Of a DNA stretch of 64,000 nt, positions 17,621 to 26,106 are shown piece by piece. Below the pieces are notes generated by a model. It worked only from the letters and a program-made list of their open reading frames with translations, was not told the origin of the DNA and did not search any database. Origin of the DNA: Reyranella sp. (lineage in GTDB: Bacteria; Pseudomonadota; Alphaproteobacteria; Reyranellales; Reyranellaceae); the NCBI RefSeq assembly GCF_017305915.1, contig NZ_JAFKJN010000015.1:124001-188000 (forward strand), in the 5' to 3' direction. A program made the translations under genes and the position numbers. Position 1 is the stretch's first letter; each line of letters begins with the position of its first letter.

Positions 17621-18619
17621 CTAATAGGTCGCGAAGATCCGCGCGATCTCGGCGGGGTCGGAGGTCCTGGTCAGCGCGAGGGCCAGCAGGATGCGGGCCT
17701 TCTGCGGGTTGAGATTGTCGGCGGCGAGGATGCCGGCATCCGTCAGCCGCTGGCTGCGGAAGATGCGGCCCGAGCCGGCGCGTGAGGATTGTACTACCGT
17801 CACGCCCTGCTTCACCGCCTCGGCACACGCCTCGAGGTCGGCGGGCGGCGGCGTGCCCGGCGCGAAGCCCGCCGAGACGATGCCCCTGGCGCCGGCCGCG
17901 ACGAAGGCCTTCACCGCCGTGCCGTCCGAGCCCGGATAGGCATAGATGATGTCGACGCGCGGCAGGGCCGCGAGGCCCGCGATATCGAACTCGGTGTCGG
18001 GCATGTGCTGGCGCTCGGGCTTGCGATAGTAGGCGATGCGGTCGGCGTCGGCGTGGCCCAGCGCACCGAAGTCGGGCGTGCGGAAGGTCTGCATCCGCCA
18101 GTTCGAGGTCTTGGTGACCTCGCGCGCCGCCTGGATCTCGTCGTTCAGCATCGTCAGCACGCCGCGGCCGCGGCTCGCCGGATCGGCCGCCACCCGCACG
18201 CCGTTCACCAGGTTGATCGCGGCATCGGTCGACAGGCCCGAGGCCGGCCGCTGCGCGCCGATCAGCACGACCGGGAAGGGCACCTTGAGCACCAGGTTCA
18301 AGAACCAGGCGGTCTCCTCCAGGGTCGCCGTGCCGTGGCCGATCACGATGCCGGCGAGGTCGGGATGTTCCTTGGCGAGCCTGCCGCAGAGGCCGGCGAG
18401 CTCCTGCCATTCCGCGAAATGGATCTCGGTGCTGGGCACGTTGCGGAAGTCGACCGCGATCACCTCGGCGATCTCGGTCACCGTCGGGAAGCGCTCGACG
18501 ATGCCGCTCGCCTGCAGGCGGTTGTTGTGCACGCCATAGTCCTGCAGCTCGAGCGGATGGATGCCGAGCGACGACATCGTGCCGCCGGTGCCGATGAAGG
18601 CGACCTTGGGTTTGCTCAA
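17621..18619 (-). CDS. Asparaginase/glutaminase family protein with altered TDT motif
   Basis: This 332-residue type II-like asparaginase-fold protein has the first catalytic motif FIGTGGTMSS near residue 10. The second motif reads GHGTATLEETAW near residue 91, where the family normally has HGTDT: the substrate-binding aspartate is alanine here. The catalytic lysine in VTKTS is kept. The TTG at 18619 with GGAG upstream is the only sensible start, since the frame continues upstream without protein character. There is no signal peptide. It is divergent from the nucleoside hydrolase with 52 bases between them. Because the aspartate contacts the amino acid substrate, it may not be an asparaginase. 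Confidence 0.82.
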   Translation of the reverse strand: MSKPKVAFIGTGGTMSSLGIHPLELQDYGVHNNRLQASGIVERFPTVTEIAEVIAVDFRNVPSTEIHFAEWQELAGLCGRLAKEHPDLAGIVIGHGTATLEETAWFLNLVLKVPFPVVLIGAQRPASGLSTDAAINLVNGVRVAADPASRGRGVLTMLNDEIQAAREVTKTSNWRMQTFRTPDFGALGHADADRIAYYRKPERQHMPDTEFDIAGLAALPRVDIIYAYPGSDGTAVKAFVAAGARGIVSAGFAPGTPPPADLEACAEAVKQGVTVVQSSRAGSGRIFRSQRLTDAGILAADNLNPQKARILLALALTRTSDPAEIARIFATY

Positions 18620-18671
18620 CGGATGACACTCCTTGCTGGTCCGCCACAGTACACAGCAAGATGCGGGCCGC

Positions 18672-19640
18672 ATGAACCGCCTCATCCTCGATACCGACGG
18701 CGGCGTCGACGACGCCCAGGCCCTGCTGCTGCTGATCGCCAACGGCCGGCCGCCCGACGCCATCACCACCGTGTTCGGCAATGTCGATCTCGACACCGCG
18801 ACCGACAACGTGCTGGCGGTGCTGTCGGTCGCCGGTGCCGCGATCGACGTCCACAAGGGCGCGCCCAAGCCAATTGAATGGGGGCCGCTGGAGCAGGAGA
18901 TCATCCACGCCCGCGAGGTGCACGGCGAGGACGGGCTGGGCGGGGCGCCCAGGCCCGAGACGATCGCCGAGATCGCCGGCTCCGACGCCGCGGGCTTCCT
19001 GGTGGGCGAGCTCAGTATCGCGGCGACTACCGGGCGCAAGATCGACCTGTTGTTCATCGGCCCGCTGACCAATCTCGCGATGGCGCTGACCGCGGCGCCG
19101 GGCATCGTGCAGGGCATCGGCCGGCTCACCATCATGGGCGGCACGGTGTACGGCCGCGGCAACACCACGCCCGCCGCCGAGTTCAACGTCTTCGCCGATC
19201 CCGAGGCGGCGGCGATCGTGTTCGGCGCCGACATAGACACCATGGTGGTGCCGTGGGAGCCCTGCGTCTCGCACGCGATCGCCGGCGCCGAGGTCGATGC
19301 GCTGTTCGCCCGCGTGCCGGACAGCGCGTACAAGACCTTCTCGCAGGCGCTGGCGAGCCACGCCCGCCGGCAGATCGCCGGGCGCGGCAAGGGCGATCTG
19401 CTGCGCTTCGTCGATCCCTTCGCCGCCGCCGTCGTGGTCGAGCCGTCGATCGTCACCCGCTCGTTCAGCGCCTCGGTCGAGGTGGCACTTGCGCCCGGCC
19501 TGACGCGCGGCATGACGGTGGTCGATCCCTCGGGCCGGCTCGGCGCGCCGCCGGTGACCCTGGTCGAGGAGGCACGGCTCGACCGGTTGACGGCGCTCTA
19601 TTTCCGCTCCATCGGCGGCGCAGGAACACGCATTGGTTGA
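18672..19640 (+). CDS. Nucleoside hydrolase (IUNH family)
   Basis: This 322-residue protein carries the calcium-binding nucleoside hydrolase signature LDTDGGVDDAQALLLL at the N-terminus, a TTVFGNVDLDTATDN segment near residue 35 and EFNVFADPEAAAIV near residue 170. The family cleaves the N-glycosidic bond of ribonucleosides or related N-ribosides. The ATG at 18672 is chosen because the DTDGG block must be near the N-terminus. It is divergent from the asparaginase-like gene, suggesting joint control of a nitrogen- or purine-salvage function. Confidence 0.88.
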   Translation: MNRLILDTDGGVDDAQALLLLIANGRPPDAITTVFGNVDLDTATDNVLAVLSVAGAAIDVHKGAPKPIEWGPLEQEIIHAREVHGEDGLGGAPRPETIAEIAGSDAAGFLVGELSIAATTGRKIDLLFIGPLTNLAMALTAAPGIVQGIGRLTIMGGTVYGRGNTTPAAEFNVFADPEAAAIVFGADIDTMVVPWEPCVSHAIAGAEVDALFARVPDSAYKTFSQALASHARRQIAGRGKGDLLRFVDPFAAAVVVEPSIVTRSFSASVEVALAPGLTRGMTVVDPSGRLGAPPVTLVEEARLDRLTALYFRSIGGAGTRIG

Positions 19641-19661
19641 GGTTTCGGTGAGCGGGCCGGT

Positions 19662-19904
19662 TCAGGACAGATGGATATAGAGGCCGATCGCCCAGCCGAT
19701 CGCCGCGCCGATCGCGGCGTAGAGCACGGTGTTGGCGAAGCGGCGGAACGCGTGGCGGCGGTGCTGGTGCCTTTGGTATTTCCGATCGGACATGCCGACC
19801 GGCTTTTCGTCATAGAGGGACCGCCACCGCCGGCGCGTGCCGCGCCAACCCAGGCCGCCGCCAACCAGGGCCAGCGCAATGACTAACACCAGTTGAAATT
19901 TCAT
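19662..19904 (-). CDS. Small protein with two predicted membrane segments
   Basis: This is an 80-residue hypothetical protein. It begins with the hydrophobic LVLVIALALVGGGLGW, continues with a very basic middle (DRKYQRHQHRRHAFRRF) and ends with a second hydrophobic segment, VLYAAIGAAIGWAIGLYI. The likely topology is two inner-membrane helices joined by a positively charged loop. It is convergent with the nucleoside hydrolase. The ATG at 19904 follows GGTGG closely; a GTG at 19910 is an alternative. No function can be assigned. Confidence 0.6.
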   Translation of the reverse strand: MKFQLVLVIALALVGGGLGWRGTRRRWRSLYDEKPVGMSDRKYQRHQHRRHAFRRFANTVLYAAIGAAIGWAIGLYIHLS

Positions 19905-20007
19905 CACCACCTGAGCCCCAACCCACCGGACGGGACTCTACTCCCGGCAGGGTGACGATCAATAACCGAATCGTGAAACTGGCGTGATTAATGCGTCGGG
20001 CGGCGCG

Positions 20008-21204
20008 TCAGATGTGCTGAATGGGATTGTCCACACCGAGGAGGTGGCGACCTACCATCTCGACGTGGGGCATCATCGCCTGCAGGTGCTGGCTGGCGCT
20101 CATGGCGTCGCGGAAGCGGCGCTCGAACGGGGCGGCGTTCATGATCGCGGTCGTGCCGGCGGCGCGATAGGCGGTGACGGATGCGTCAGTCGCCTCGTTC
20201 ATGCCGTAGGTGGTGGCGAGCCGCAGCCGGATGCGATGGTCGAGCGTCAGCGTGCCGTTGCTTGCAGCGTCATAGGCCTGGCCCGCGGCCTCGTGCAGGA
20301 AAGCGCGGGCGGCCGAGAGCTGCGCCTCGAGCAGGCCGATCTCGCGCTGGTTGGCCTGGTTGACCGCCATCGCACTGGGCGACGCGCGGCTGTGCTTGCC
20401 GCGGGCGAGCTCGATGTAGCTCTCGAGCAGGCGGCGGCCGACGCCCAGGGTGACGCTGCAGAAGCCGGTGGCGTAGAGCAGGGTCGAGCCCAGCACGTAG
20501 AGCGGGCCGGGCTCGCGCCGCTCCGAGAGCTGGTCGCGCGCCGGCGCGCGCTCGTCGGGCACGAACAGGTCCTCGACCGTGTAGGAGTCGCTGCCGGTGC
20601 CGCGCAGGCCGAGCACCTGCCAGTCGTCGATGATCTTCGCTTCCGAGCGCAGGAACACGAAGCTGCGGTCGTCCTGCCGGCCCTTATGTACGCCATTGTG
20701 TGCGACCAGCGGCGTGCCGTCGGGATTCTGGACCGCGCTGTGGGCGCCGAGCCAGGTGGTGTGGCGGCCGCCCGAGGCGAAGCTCCAGGTGCCGGTGAGG
20801 CGGTAGCCGCCGGGCACCCTGATCGCCTTGCTGCGGCTGTGGCGCGCGCCCCAGGCGAGGCCGACGTTCGGCTTGCCGAAGACTTCGAGCGCGGTGTCGT
20901 GCGGCATCGCGGCGGCCGAGGTCGAGGACGACACGTTCGACTGGTTGATGAACCAGGCGACGCTGGCATCGGCATAGCCCAGCGCCTCGATCGTCCTGGC
21001 ATAGTCGACGAGCTGCATCTCCTGGCCGCCGAGGCTGCGGGGCAGCAGCAGCCGCAGCATGTCGGCCTTGACCAGCGCGTCGACCACCTCGGGCGTGACC
21101 TCGCGGCGGCGGTCCATCTCGGGACCGTGCTCGTCGAGCAGGGGCTGCAAGGCGCGCGCCCGGTCGAGGGCGCTGGTCGTGATCGCGGAAACGCGCGTGT
21201 CCAT
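20008..21204 (-). CDS. Acyl-CoA dehydrogenase-like flavoprotein
   Basis: This protein of about 398 residues has the acyl-CoA dehydrogenase layout: LRLLLPRSLGGQEMQLVDY near residue 50, LTGTWSFASGGRHTTWLG near residue 130, and GLRGTGSDSYTVEDLFVPDE near residue 195, then a C-terminal helical bundle. Like the protein at 9566 it has the GTWSFASG and GTGSDSY blocks of the oxygenase-like branch (DszC, HsaA and related). The ATG at 21204 is chosen because the following residues begin the first helix; in-frame starts at 21213 and 21276 are possible. It stands alone between small genes. Substrate unknown. Confidence 0.8.
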   Translation of the reverse strand: MDTRVSAITTSALDRARALQPLLDEHGPEMDRRREVTPEVVDALVKADMLRLLLPRSLGGQEMQLVDYARTIEALGYADASVAWFINQSNVSSSTSAAAMPHDTALEVFGKPNVGLAWGARHSRSKAIRVPGGYRLTGTWSFASGGRHTTWLGAHSAVQNPDGTPLVAHNGVHKGRQDDRSFVFLRSEAKIIDDWQVLGLRGTGSDSYTVEDLFVPDERAPARDQLSERREPGPLYVLGSTLLYATGFCSVTLGVGRRLLESYIELARGKHSRASPSAMAVNQANQREIGLLEAQLSAARAFLHEAAGQAYDAASNGTLTLDHRIRLRLATTYGMNEATDASVTAYRAAGTTAIMNAAPFERRFRDAMSASQHLQAMMPHVEMVGRHLLGVDNPIQHI

Positions 21205-21303
21205 GGGCCGCATACTGGCGTCGTTTCGCGGGGCGTCAATGACAGCGGCGCCTTCGCCTGCGCCTAGCGTCACCACGCGAAAGACCCCTTGGCCGCCGCC
21301 CCG

Positions 21304-22152
21304 TCAGAACGTGTATTCGAACCTCAGCCGCACTTGGTGCCGTTCGAAATCGCGAAGGTTGAGGCCACCGGGTACGCCGACAGCGCCGCCGGCGACTTGA
21401 AGGCTCCAGGCGCCGGAGACGGCGAAACGCTCCGTTACCTGCCAGTAGGCGGTCGGGCCGATGAACAAGGCCTCGCCGGCAAAGCTGGCGAGGCCTATCC
21501 CGTCATAGGCGCGCAGATAGTGGCTCTCACCCCCGACGAATACCCCATCGACAATTTGCCAGACGGCAGCGCCGGAGACCCCCAGCGTCGATTGCTGCTG
21601 CCAGGTGTCGGTGATGTGCACATGCGTCCATTCCGGGTCGTAGATAATGTTCAGCGCGGCAAACAGACGGTCTTCGACCAGTTCCTTGTCGATCGCGAGC
21701 GTGAGGTTGCCGCCATAGTTGGTCACGAGCTCGCCGCTGGTCTCGTCCACGCGCTGCCAGTGCGGCTCGACGCCGATCGTCAGACCGATAGGTGCCGTTC
21801 GGCGATCGAGCAGCTGATACCGGCCCTCCATGACGAAGCCACCAAACTGAACCTGGTCGCGACTGTCGAAGCCGGTCACCCCGGAGACCGAGTGGTAGTC
21901 GACAAGCGTGCCGACTTCGAAACGGAAATGCGGGAGGGGCGTGAACTCGGCCCGCAATTGACTGACGAGGCCGGTGTACGCGCCATCCGCCTTGCCAAAC
22001 CGGCCGAGCGTCTGGGACTCGATTTCCTTTTCGCCGAACGTGCCGACATCGGCACCTTGCGTGAAGCCAAAGATGAACTGGGTGTCGACATCACTGGCAC
22101 AGGCGACACGAGGTGCCAACAAGGCAGCAAGCAAGACGGCAGAACGGCGCAT
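21304..22152 (-). CDS. Putative outer-membrane beta-barrel protein
   Basis: This 282-residue protein starts with a signal peptide (MRRSAVLLAALLAPRVACA then SDVD) and consists of alternating short hydrophobic strands rich in aromatic residues. It ends RLRFEYTF, the C-terminal phenylalanine signature of outer-membrane barrels. I do not recognise a named family; it resembles transporter-like or 'MetA-pathway'-type barrels only in character. The ATG at 22152 is preferred to 22188 because it directly precedes the signal peptide. It is divergent from the DUF1232 gene. Confidence 0.65.
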   Translation of the reverse strand: MRRSAVLLAALLAPRVACASDVDTQFIFGFTQGADVGTFGEKEIESQTLGRFGKADGAYTGLVSQLRAEFTPLPHFRFEVGTLVDYHSVSGVTGFDSRDQVQFGGFVMEGRYQLLDRRTAPIGLTIGVEPHWQRVDETSGELVTNYGGNLTLAIDKELVEDRLFAALNIIYDPEWTHVHITDTWQQQSTLGVSGAAVWQIVDGVFVGGESHYLRAYDGIGLASFAGEALFIGPTAYWQVTERFAVSGAWSLQVAGGAVGVPGGLNLRDFERHQVRLRFEYTF

Positions 22153-22281
22153 CCGGCCAGCGATGTTATGGCATGTGGCTGACGCCAATCTTTCAGGACC
22201 GCGCGGCCAGGCTCGGCATTGTCACGAAGTCCCGGGCGCAGTAGGGGAGCAATGCGCCGCCACTGCCGATGCCGGGTCCGA

Positions 22282-22692
22282 ATGCTTCAGGGTGTCACAC
22301 TCCTCGATACTGCGAAGGCCTGGGCTCGTTCGATCAAGCGGGACGTCCTGGTGTTGTGGCTCGCAGCTCGAGATCCCCGGGTGCCTTGGCATGCGAAGGC
22401 CGTGGCCGCTGCGGTCGCCGCCTACGCGCTCAGCCCAATCGACCTGATCCCGGATTTCATTCCGGTGATCGGCTACCTCGACGATCTGATCGTCGTGCCG
22501 CTCGGCATCCTGCTGGCCCTGCGGCTGATTCCGCCCTCGGTGCTGGCCGACCTTCGCGCCCGAGCCGCCGCACGAATCGCCGCACGGGCGGAACGACCGG
22601 TCAGCTATGTTGGAGCCGCCCTGATCGGCATTGTCTGGGTGGTCGCAATCGGCCTGCTGGGCGTCTGGCTGGTGCCACATCTTCTCGAATAG
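22282..22692 (+). CDS. YkvA family (DUF1232) small membrane protein
   Basis: This protein of about 136 residues has the DUF1232 core: [20 protein letters not shown] near residue 34, then [17 protein letters not shown]-terminal hydrophobic segment ([19 protein letters not shown]) follows. The conserved [18 protein letters not shown] motif is the hallmark of the YkvA family, whose biochemical role is not established. The start is uncertain; the ATG at 22282 keeps a short N-terminus, while the frame remains open to 22219. Confidence 0.72.
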   Translation: MLQGVTLLDTAKAWARSIKRDVLVLWLAARDPRVPWHAKAVAAAVAAYALSPIDLIPDFIPVIGYLDDLIVVPLGILLALRLIPPSVLADLRARAAARIAARAERPVSYVGAALIGIVWVVAIGLLGVWLVPHLLE

Positions 22693-22749
22693 CGAGGCGA
22701 TCGCGCGGCCTCACGTTGCGTCCCCTTCTTCGTGATGGGAGAAAGGCGC

Positions 22750-23230
22750 ATGACGATGTCCGCGCTGCGATCGGTTCTGCCGGCCCTGATCCTGCTGGCC
22801 TGTACGCCCGACCGCCCGTCGCCCCAGACGCAACGGCAGTCTCAACAAGCTCAGGCGCTCAGCGCGGAGGAGAGCACCGCCGCGATGCTTCGGCGTCTCC
22901 TGGGCGCGCTACAACATTACCCAGGCGGGCGCCCAATCGACCAGGGCCGATCTGAGCGGACTGTCGGCCACGGCAATGCCGCTCGCCAAGGCGGAGCTCG
23001 AGCGGAACACCGATTGGCTCGTGCGACGCGGCCTGATCACCGCACAGGTCCGGCCGGGGCCACGCGGTGATGCAGCCTTCCAGTCGGTCAGCCGCGAGAT
23101 CGAAAGGGGCCGCGCGGCGATGCTCGCCTGCTCGGGCGCGTCGGAAGCGGGCGGCCGGCCGCCGTCGGCGAGCGAAACCACGGCAGGCTGTGCAACGGCC
23201 GAGCCGTGCCGGAACTGGCAGCCTCGATAG
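22750..23230 (+). pseudogene. Lipoprotein gene with probable single-base frameshift
   Basis: The frame starting at 22750 encodes a lipoprotein-type signal (LPALILLAC, the cysteine being the lipidation site) and a glutamine-rich stretch. From about 22904 the protein-like reading switches to the next frame (YNITQAGAQSTRADLSGLSA, then KAELERNTDWLVRRGLI) and continues to 23230. One extra G near 22904 would explain the switch and would give an uninterrupted protein of about 160 residues. No family is recognised. It may be a true pseudogene or a sequence error. Confidence 0.5.
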
Positions 23231-23368
23231 CGATGCGCGGCGGCGGTGTAGGCCGTGTACGCCGAGGGGTTGTGGGGGGCGAGGCCGTGGACAGGCGCTC
23301 CCGGCGCTGATGTTATACATGCCAGCGATCCCAACAGCCGCGGGTGGGTCCCGATGAGGAGGGCATAG

Positions 23369-24865
23369 ATGAGCGACGCGACCACCCGGGACGAGAGCAA
23401 TCAAGCGCCCCATCGACGCGACGTCCTGCTCGGCGGCACGGCCCTGGCGACCGCATCGGTGGTCTCCGTCAACGCCTCGGTCGAGCTCGCCCAGGCGCAG
23501 CCGCGTCCCGCGCCCGGTGGGCCGCCAAACATCGTGTACTTCCTCGTCGACAACCTCGGCTACGGCGAGCTCGGTTGCTACGGTGGCGGCATCCTGCGCG
23601 GCGCTGACACCAGGCGCATCGACACCTTCGCAACCGAAGGCATCAAGCTTCTTAACTTCGCGCCCGAGGCGCAGTGCACGCCGTCGCGCGCCGCGCTGAT
23701 GACCGGGCGGTACGCCATCCGCTCGGGCAACCACACCGTCGCGGTGGCGGGTGACGAGGGCGGCCTGGTGGCCTGGGAGAAGACCATGGGCGATATCCTG
23801 TCCGCCCGCGGATACGCTACCGCCTGCGTCGGCAAATGGCACATCGGCGATTCGGCGGGCCGCTGGCCGACCGACCATGGCTTCGATGAATGGTACGGTC
23901 CGCCGCGCACCTGGGACGAGGCCCTGTGGCCGACCGATCCGTGGTACGACCCGACCCGTGACGGCGTCTCAAGCATGATGGAATCGCGACGTGGCCAGAC
24001 GCCGCGTGCCGTCAAGCAGCTCACGCTCGACGTCAGGCGCGACGTCGACCGCGAGTTCCTCGATCGCGGCAAGGCTTTCATGCGGCGGAGCGTCGAGGCG
24101 GGGAAGCCGTTCTTCCTGTACTTCAATCACTCGCTGATGCATCTGCCGACGATCCCGCGCGCCGAGTTCAAGGCACGCTCCGGTCAGGGCGAGTGGGCCG
24201 ATTGCCTGTTGCAGCTTGATTCCGATTTCGGCGAGCTTCTCGACACCCTGCGTGAGCTCAAGATCGACGACAACACCATCGTCGTCTTTTCGGGCGACAA
24301 CGGCCCCGAGGAGATGGAGCCATGGCGCGGGCATCCCGGCTTTTTCGATGGCTCCTATTTCACCGGCATGGAAGGTTCGCTCCGGACACCGTGCCTCGTG
24401 CGCTATCCCGGTCGCGTTCCCGCGGGCAGACAGAGCAACGACGTCGTCCACATCACCGACATGTTCCCGACGCTGTTGCAGTGGGCAGGCGCGACCGTCC
24501 CGGCCGACCGCGTGATCGACGGCGTCGATCAGCGGACCTTCCTCGAAGGCAGGCAGGAGCACTCGGCGCGCGACGGATTCCCCTACTGGATGGGCGAGAC
24601 GATGTACGGCGTGAAGTGGCGCAATTTCAAGATGGTGATGTACTTGCAAAAGACGCTGACCGATCCCTCCGTCAAGCTGATGACGCCGCACGTCGTCAAT
24701 CTCACCGTCGATCCCAAGGAGCGAAAGCCGATCGACTATCCCTACATCCATTCATGGACGGCGGTTCATTTCGGCAGGATCCTGCGCGGCTTTCAGGCGA
24801 GCGTAGGACGTGAACCTCTGATACCGGCGGGCGCTCCGCTCGATCACGTTCCGGCCCGGTCTTAG
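23369..24865 (+). CDS. Arylsulfatase, Tat-exported
   Basis: This 498-residue type I sulfatase begins with a twin-arginine signal (HRRDVLLGGTALATASVV, arginines 16-17), which fits export of a folded metalloenzyme. The metal site segment is FLVDNLGYGELGC near residue 58. The nucleophile motif is CTPSRAALMTGR with Cys103, which must be converted to formylglycine by a modifying enzyme encoded elsewhere. Further blocks are VGKWHIGD near residue 153 and FSGDNGPEE near residue 310. It hydrolyses a sulfate ester in the periplasm. It is monocistronic. Confidence 0.9.
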   Translation: MSDATTRDESNQAPHRRDVLLGGTALATASVVSVNASVELAQAQPRPAPGGPPNIVYFLVDNLGYGELGCYGGGILRGADTRRIDTFATEGIKLLNFAPEAQCTPSRAALMTGRYAIRSGNHTVAVAGDEGGLVAWEKTMGDILSARGYATACVGKWHIGDSAGRWPTDHGFDEWYGPPRTWDEALWPTDPWYDPTRDGVSSMMESRRGQTPRAVKQLTLDVRRDVDREFLDRGKAFMRRSVEAGKPFFLYFNHSLMHLPTIPRAEFKARSGQGEWADCLLQLDSDFGELLDTLRELKIDDNTIVVFSGDNGPEEMEPWRGHPGFFDGSYFTGMEGSLRTPCLVRYPGRVPAGRQSNDVVHITDMFPTLLQWAGATVPADRVIDGVDQRTFLEGRQEHSARDGFPYWMGETMYGVKWRNFKMVMYLQKTLTDPSVKLMTPHVVNLTVDPKERKPIDYPYIHSWTAVHFGRILRGFQASVGREPLIPAGAPLDHVPARS

Positions 24866-25027
24866 CGTTCTCCCAGACTACTCCTGTTACCTGCGCCGGA
24901 TCGCGCGCGGTGCCGTTGGGCCCGTGTCGCCTGCGGTCAATTGTTTGTCCCCGTCGATCAATGACGGATAGGCACGGCCTGCCTATCTAGTCGCCGCCAG
25001 GTCATTCCACAGCAACGAGAACGACCC

Positions 25028-25207
25028 ATGCGGAACCAGGAAGAAGCCGACCATCCCGAGGAGCTGCGCGAACTGGCGCGGCGGGTCAGGGTCATCGCCG
25101 CCTGCATGAACAGGGTCGAGGCTGCGCGTCTTCGTGGGTGTGCGGATATTTTCGAGGCGCTGGCGACCAGGCTCGAGCGCAGCACACCCTGCGGGCCGAC
25201 TTCTTGA
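25028..25207 (+). CDS. Small hypothetical protein, 59 residues
   Basis: A short open frame begins MRNQEEADHPEELRELARRV and ends ERSTPCGPTS. It is highly charged, predicted mostly helical, and has two internal cysteines plus one near the C-terminus. The codon pattern is like that of neighbouring genes and it fills an otherwise empty gap. It is convergent with the AraC-type gene, with 18 bases between the stops. I do not recognise a family. Confidence 0.5.
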   Translation: MRNQEEADHPEELRELARRVRVIAACMNRVEAARLRGCADIFEALATRLERSTPCGPTS

Positions 25208-25225
25208 TCGGCACGGGCGCGACCG

Positions 25226-25594
25226 TCACCGAAGCTCGCGGAACCGCTTTGGCGTGGTGCCGGTCCAGCGCTTGAAGGCGCGGAGCCACGCAGCGGTTGC
25301 CGCGTAGCCGGCGAGAAAGGCAACCTGGTCGAGGGTCATGTCCGTGTCGCGCAGCCACTGGCTGCTGAGGTCCCGTCGTATGTCGTCGACGATGCGGCTG
25401 AAGCTCGTGCGGCGGAACCGCAGACGTCGTTCCAGGGACTTGGGGCTGAGCTTGAGCGCCTTCGCGACCGCTCCAAGCCGCGGCGGCTCCTTGCCGATGT
25501 CGTCGAGGACCAGTTCCCGTACATCGCGCAGCAAGTCAGCCTGCTTGCGCGCCGGCCCGAGCAGGCGACGGCAGGACTCTTCGAGCCCATCCAT
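25226..25594 (-). CDS. AraC-type DNA-binding protein, C-terminal domain only
   Basis: This 122-residue protein consists of an AraC/XylS-type double helix-turn-helix: LGAVAKALKLSPKSLERRLR near residue 41, then LDQVAFLAGYAATAAWLRAF near residue 89 ending WTGTTPKRFRE. Full-length members have about 200 residues of effector domain upstream, which is missing here. Just upstream another frame reads VTLHHAAP, a phrase seen in N-terminal domains of this family, so the gene is probably a truncated or frameshifted remnant. It may still bind DNA. Confidence 0.65.
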   Translation of the reverse strand: MDGLEESCRRLLGPARKQADLLRDVRELVLDDIGKEPPRLGAVAKALKLSPKSLERRLRFRRTSFSRIVDDIRRDLSSQWLRDTDMTLDQVAFLAGYAATAAWLRAFKRWTGTTPKRFRELR

Positions 25595-25780
25595 GAGCAG
25601 GCAATGCCGGAATAGGTGTTCGGCGCGGCGTGGTGCAGGGTGACATCGATGATGATGTTCGCCCGAAATTGCATGCGAGGGGGAGGGGGTGTCCGGGAGT
25701 CCGGGACCGAGACGCCTGCGATGCCGATGCCATCGGCATCGAAGCCGTCCCGCGCCGTGGGACGGTTTGGGACGGGGTCC

Positions 25781-26065
25781 TTAGACGCCGGAGCCGCGAA
25801 GATCGATCGGCCGGCCCGGCCAGCGCCGACTGCCCAGCTCCGCCACCATGCCGCCGCGGAAGACCAGCTCCTTCCACGCGCCGTCGTGATCGATGAAGCG
25901 AGTGGTGTTGGTCAGCTCGCGATAGCCGATCGAGCGGCAGACCGCCGGCACGAAGGTCGCGGCATGGCCCACGACCCGATCGTCGTCGTCACCGAGCAGC
26001 AGCGTATCGACCTGCGCAGCGAGGCCGGGGGAGAGCGCCGCGGGCGCGGTTTGCCTGAGCCTCAT
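25781..26065 (-). CDS. Hypothetical protein, 94 residues
   Basis: This short protein begins MRLRQTAPAALSPGL and contains an acidic LLLGDDDDRVVGHAATFVP stretch and a terminal GRPIDLRGSGV. It is divergent from the thiolase-fold gene at 26107 with 41 bases between them. The ATG at 26065 is preferred to one at 26086, which would nearly reach the divergent gene. No motif is recognised. Possible small ligand-binding protein, but this is only an impression. Confidence 0.5.
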   Translation of the reverse strand: MRLRQTAPAALSPGLAAQVDTLLLGDDDDRVVGHAATFVPAVCRSIGYRELTNTTRFIDHDGAWKELVFRGGMVAELGSRRWPGRPIDLRGSGV

Positions 26066-26106
26066 TTGCGCTATCGTACCGTCCAACCATACGAGAGGGG
26101 AAACGC

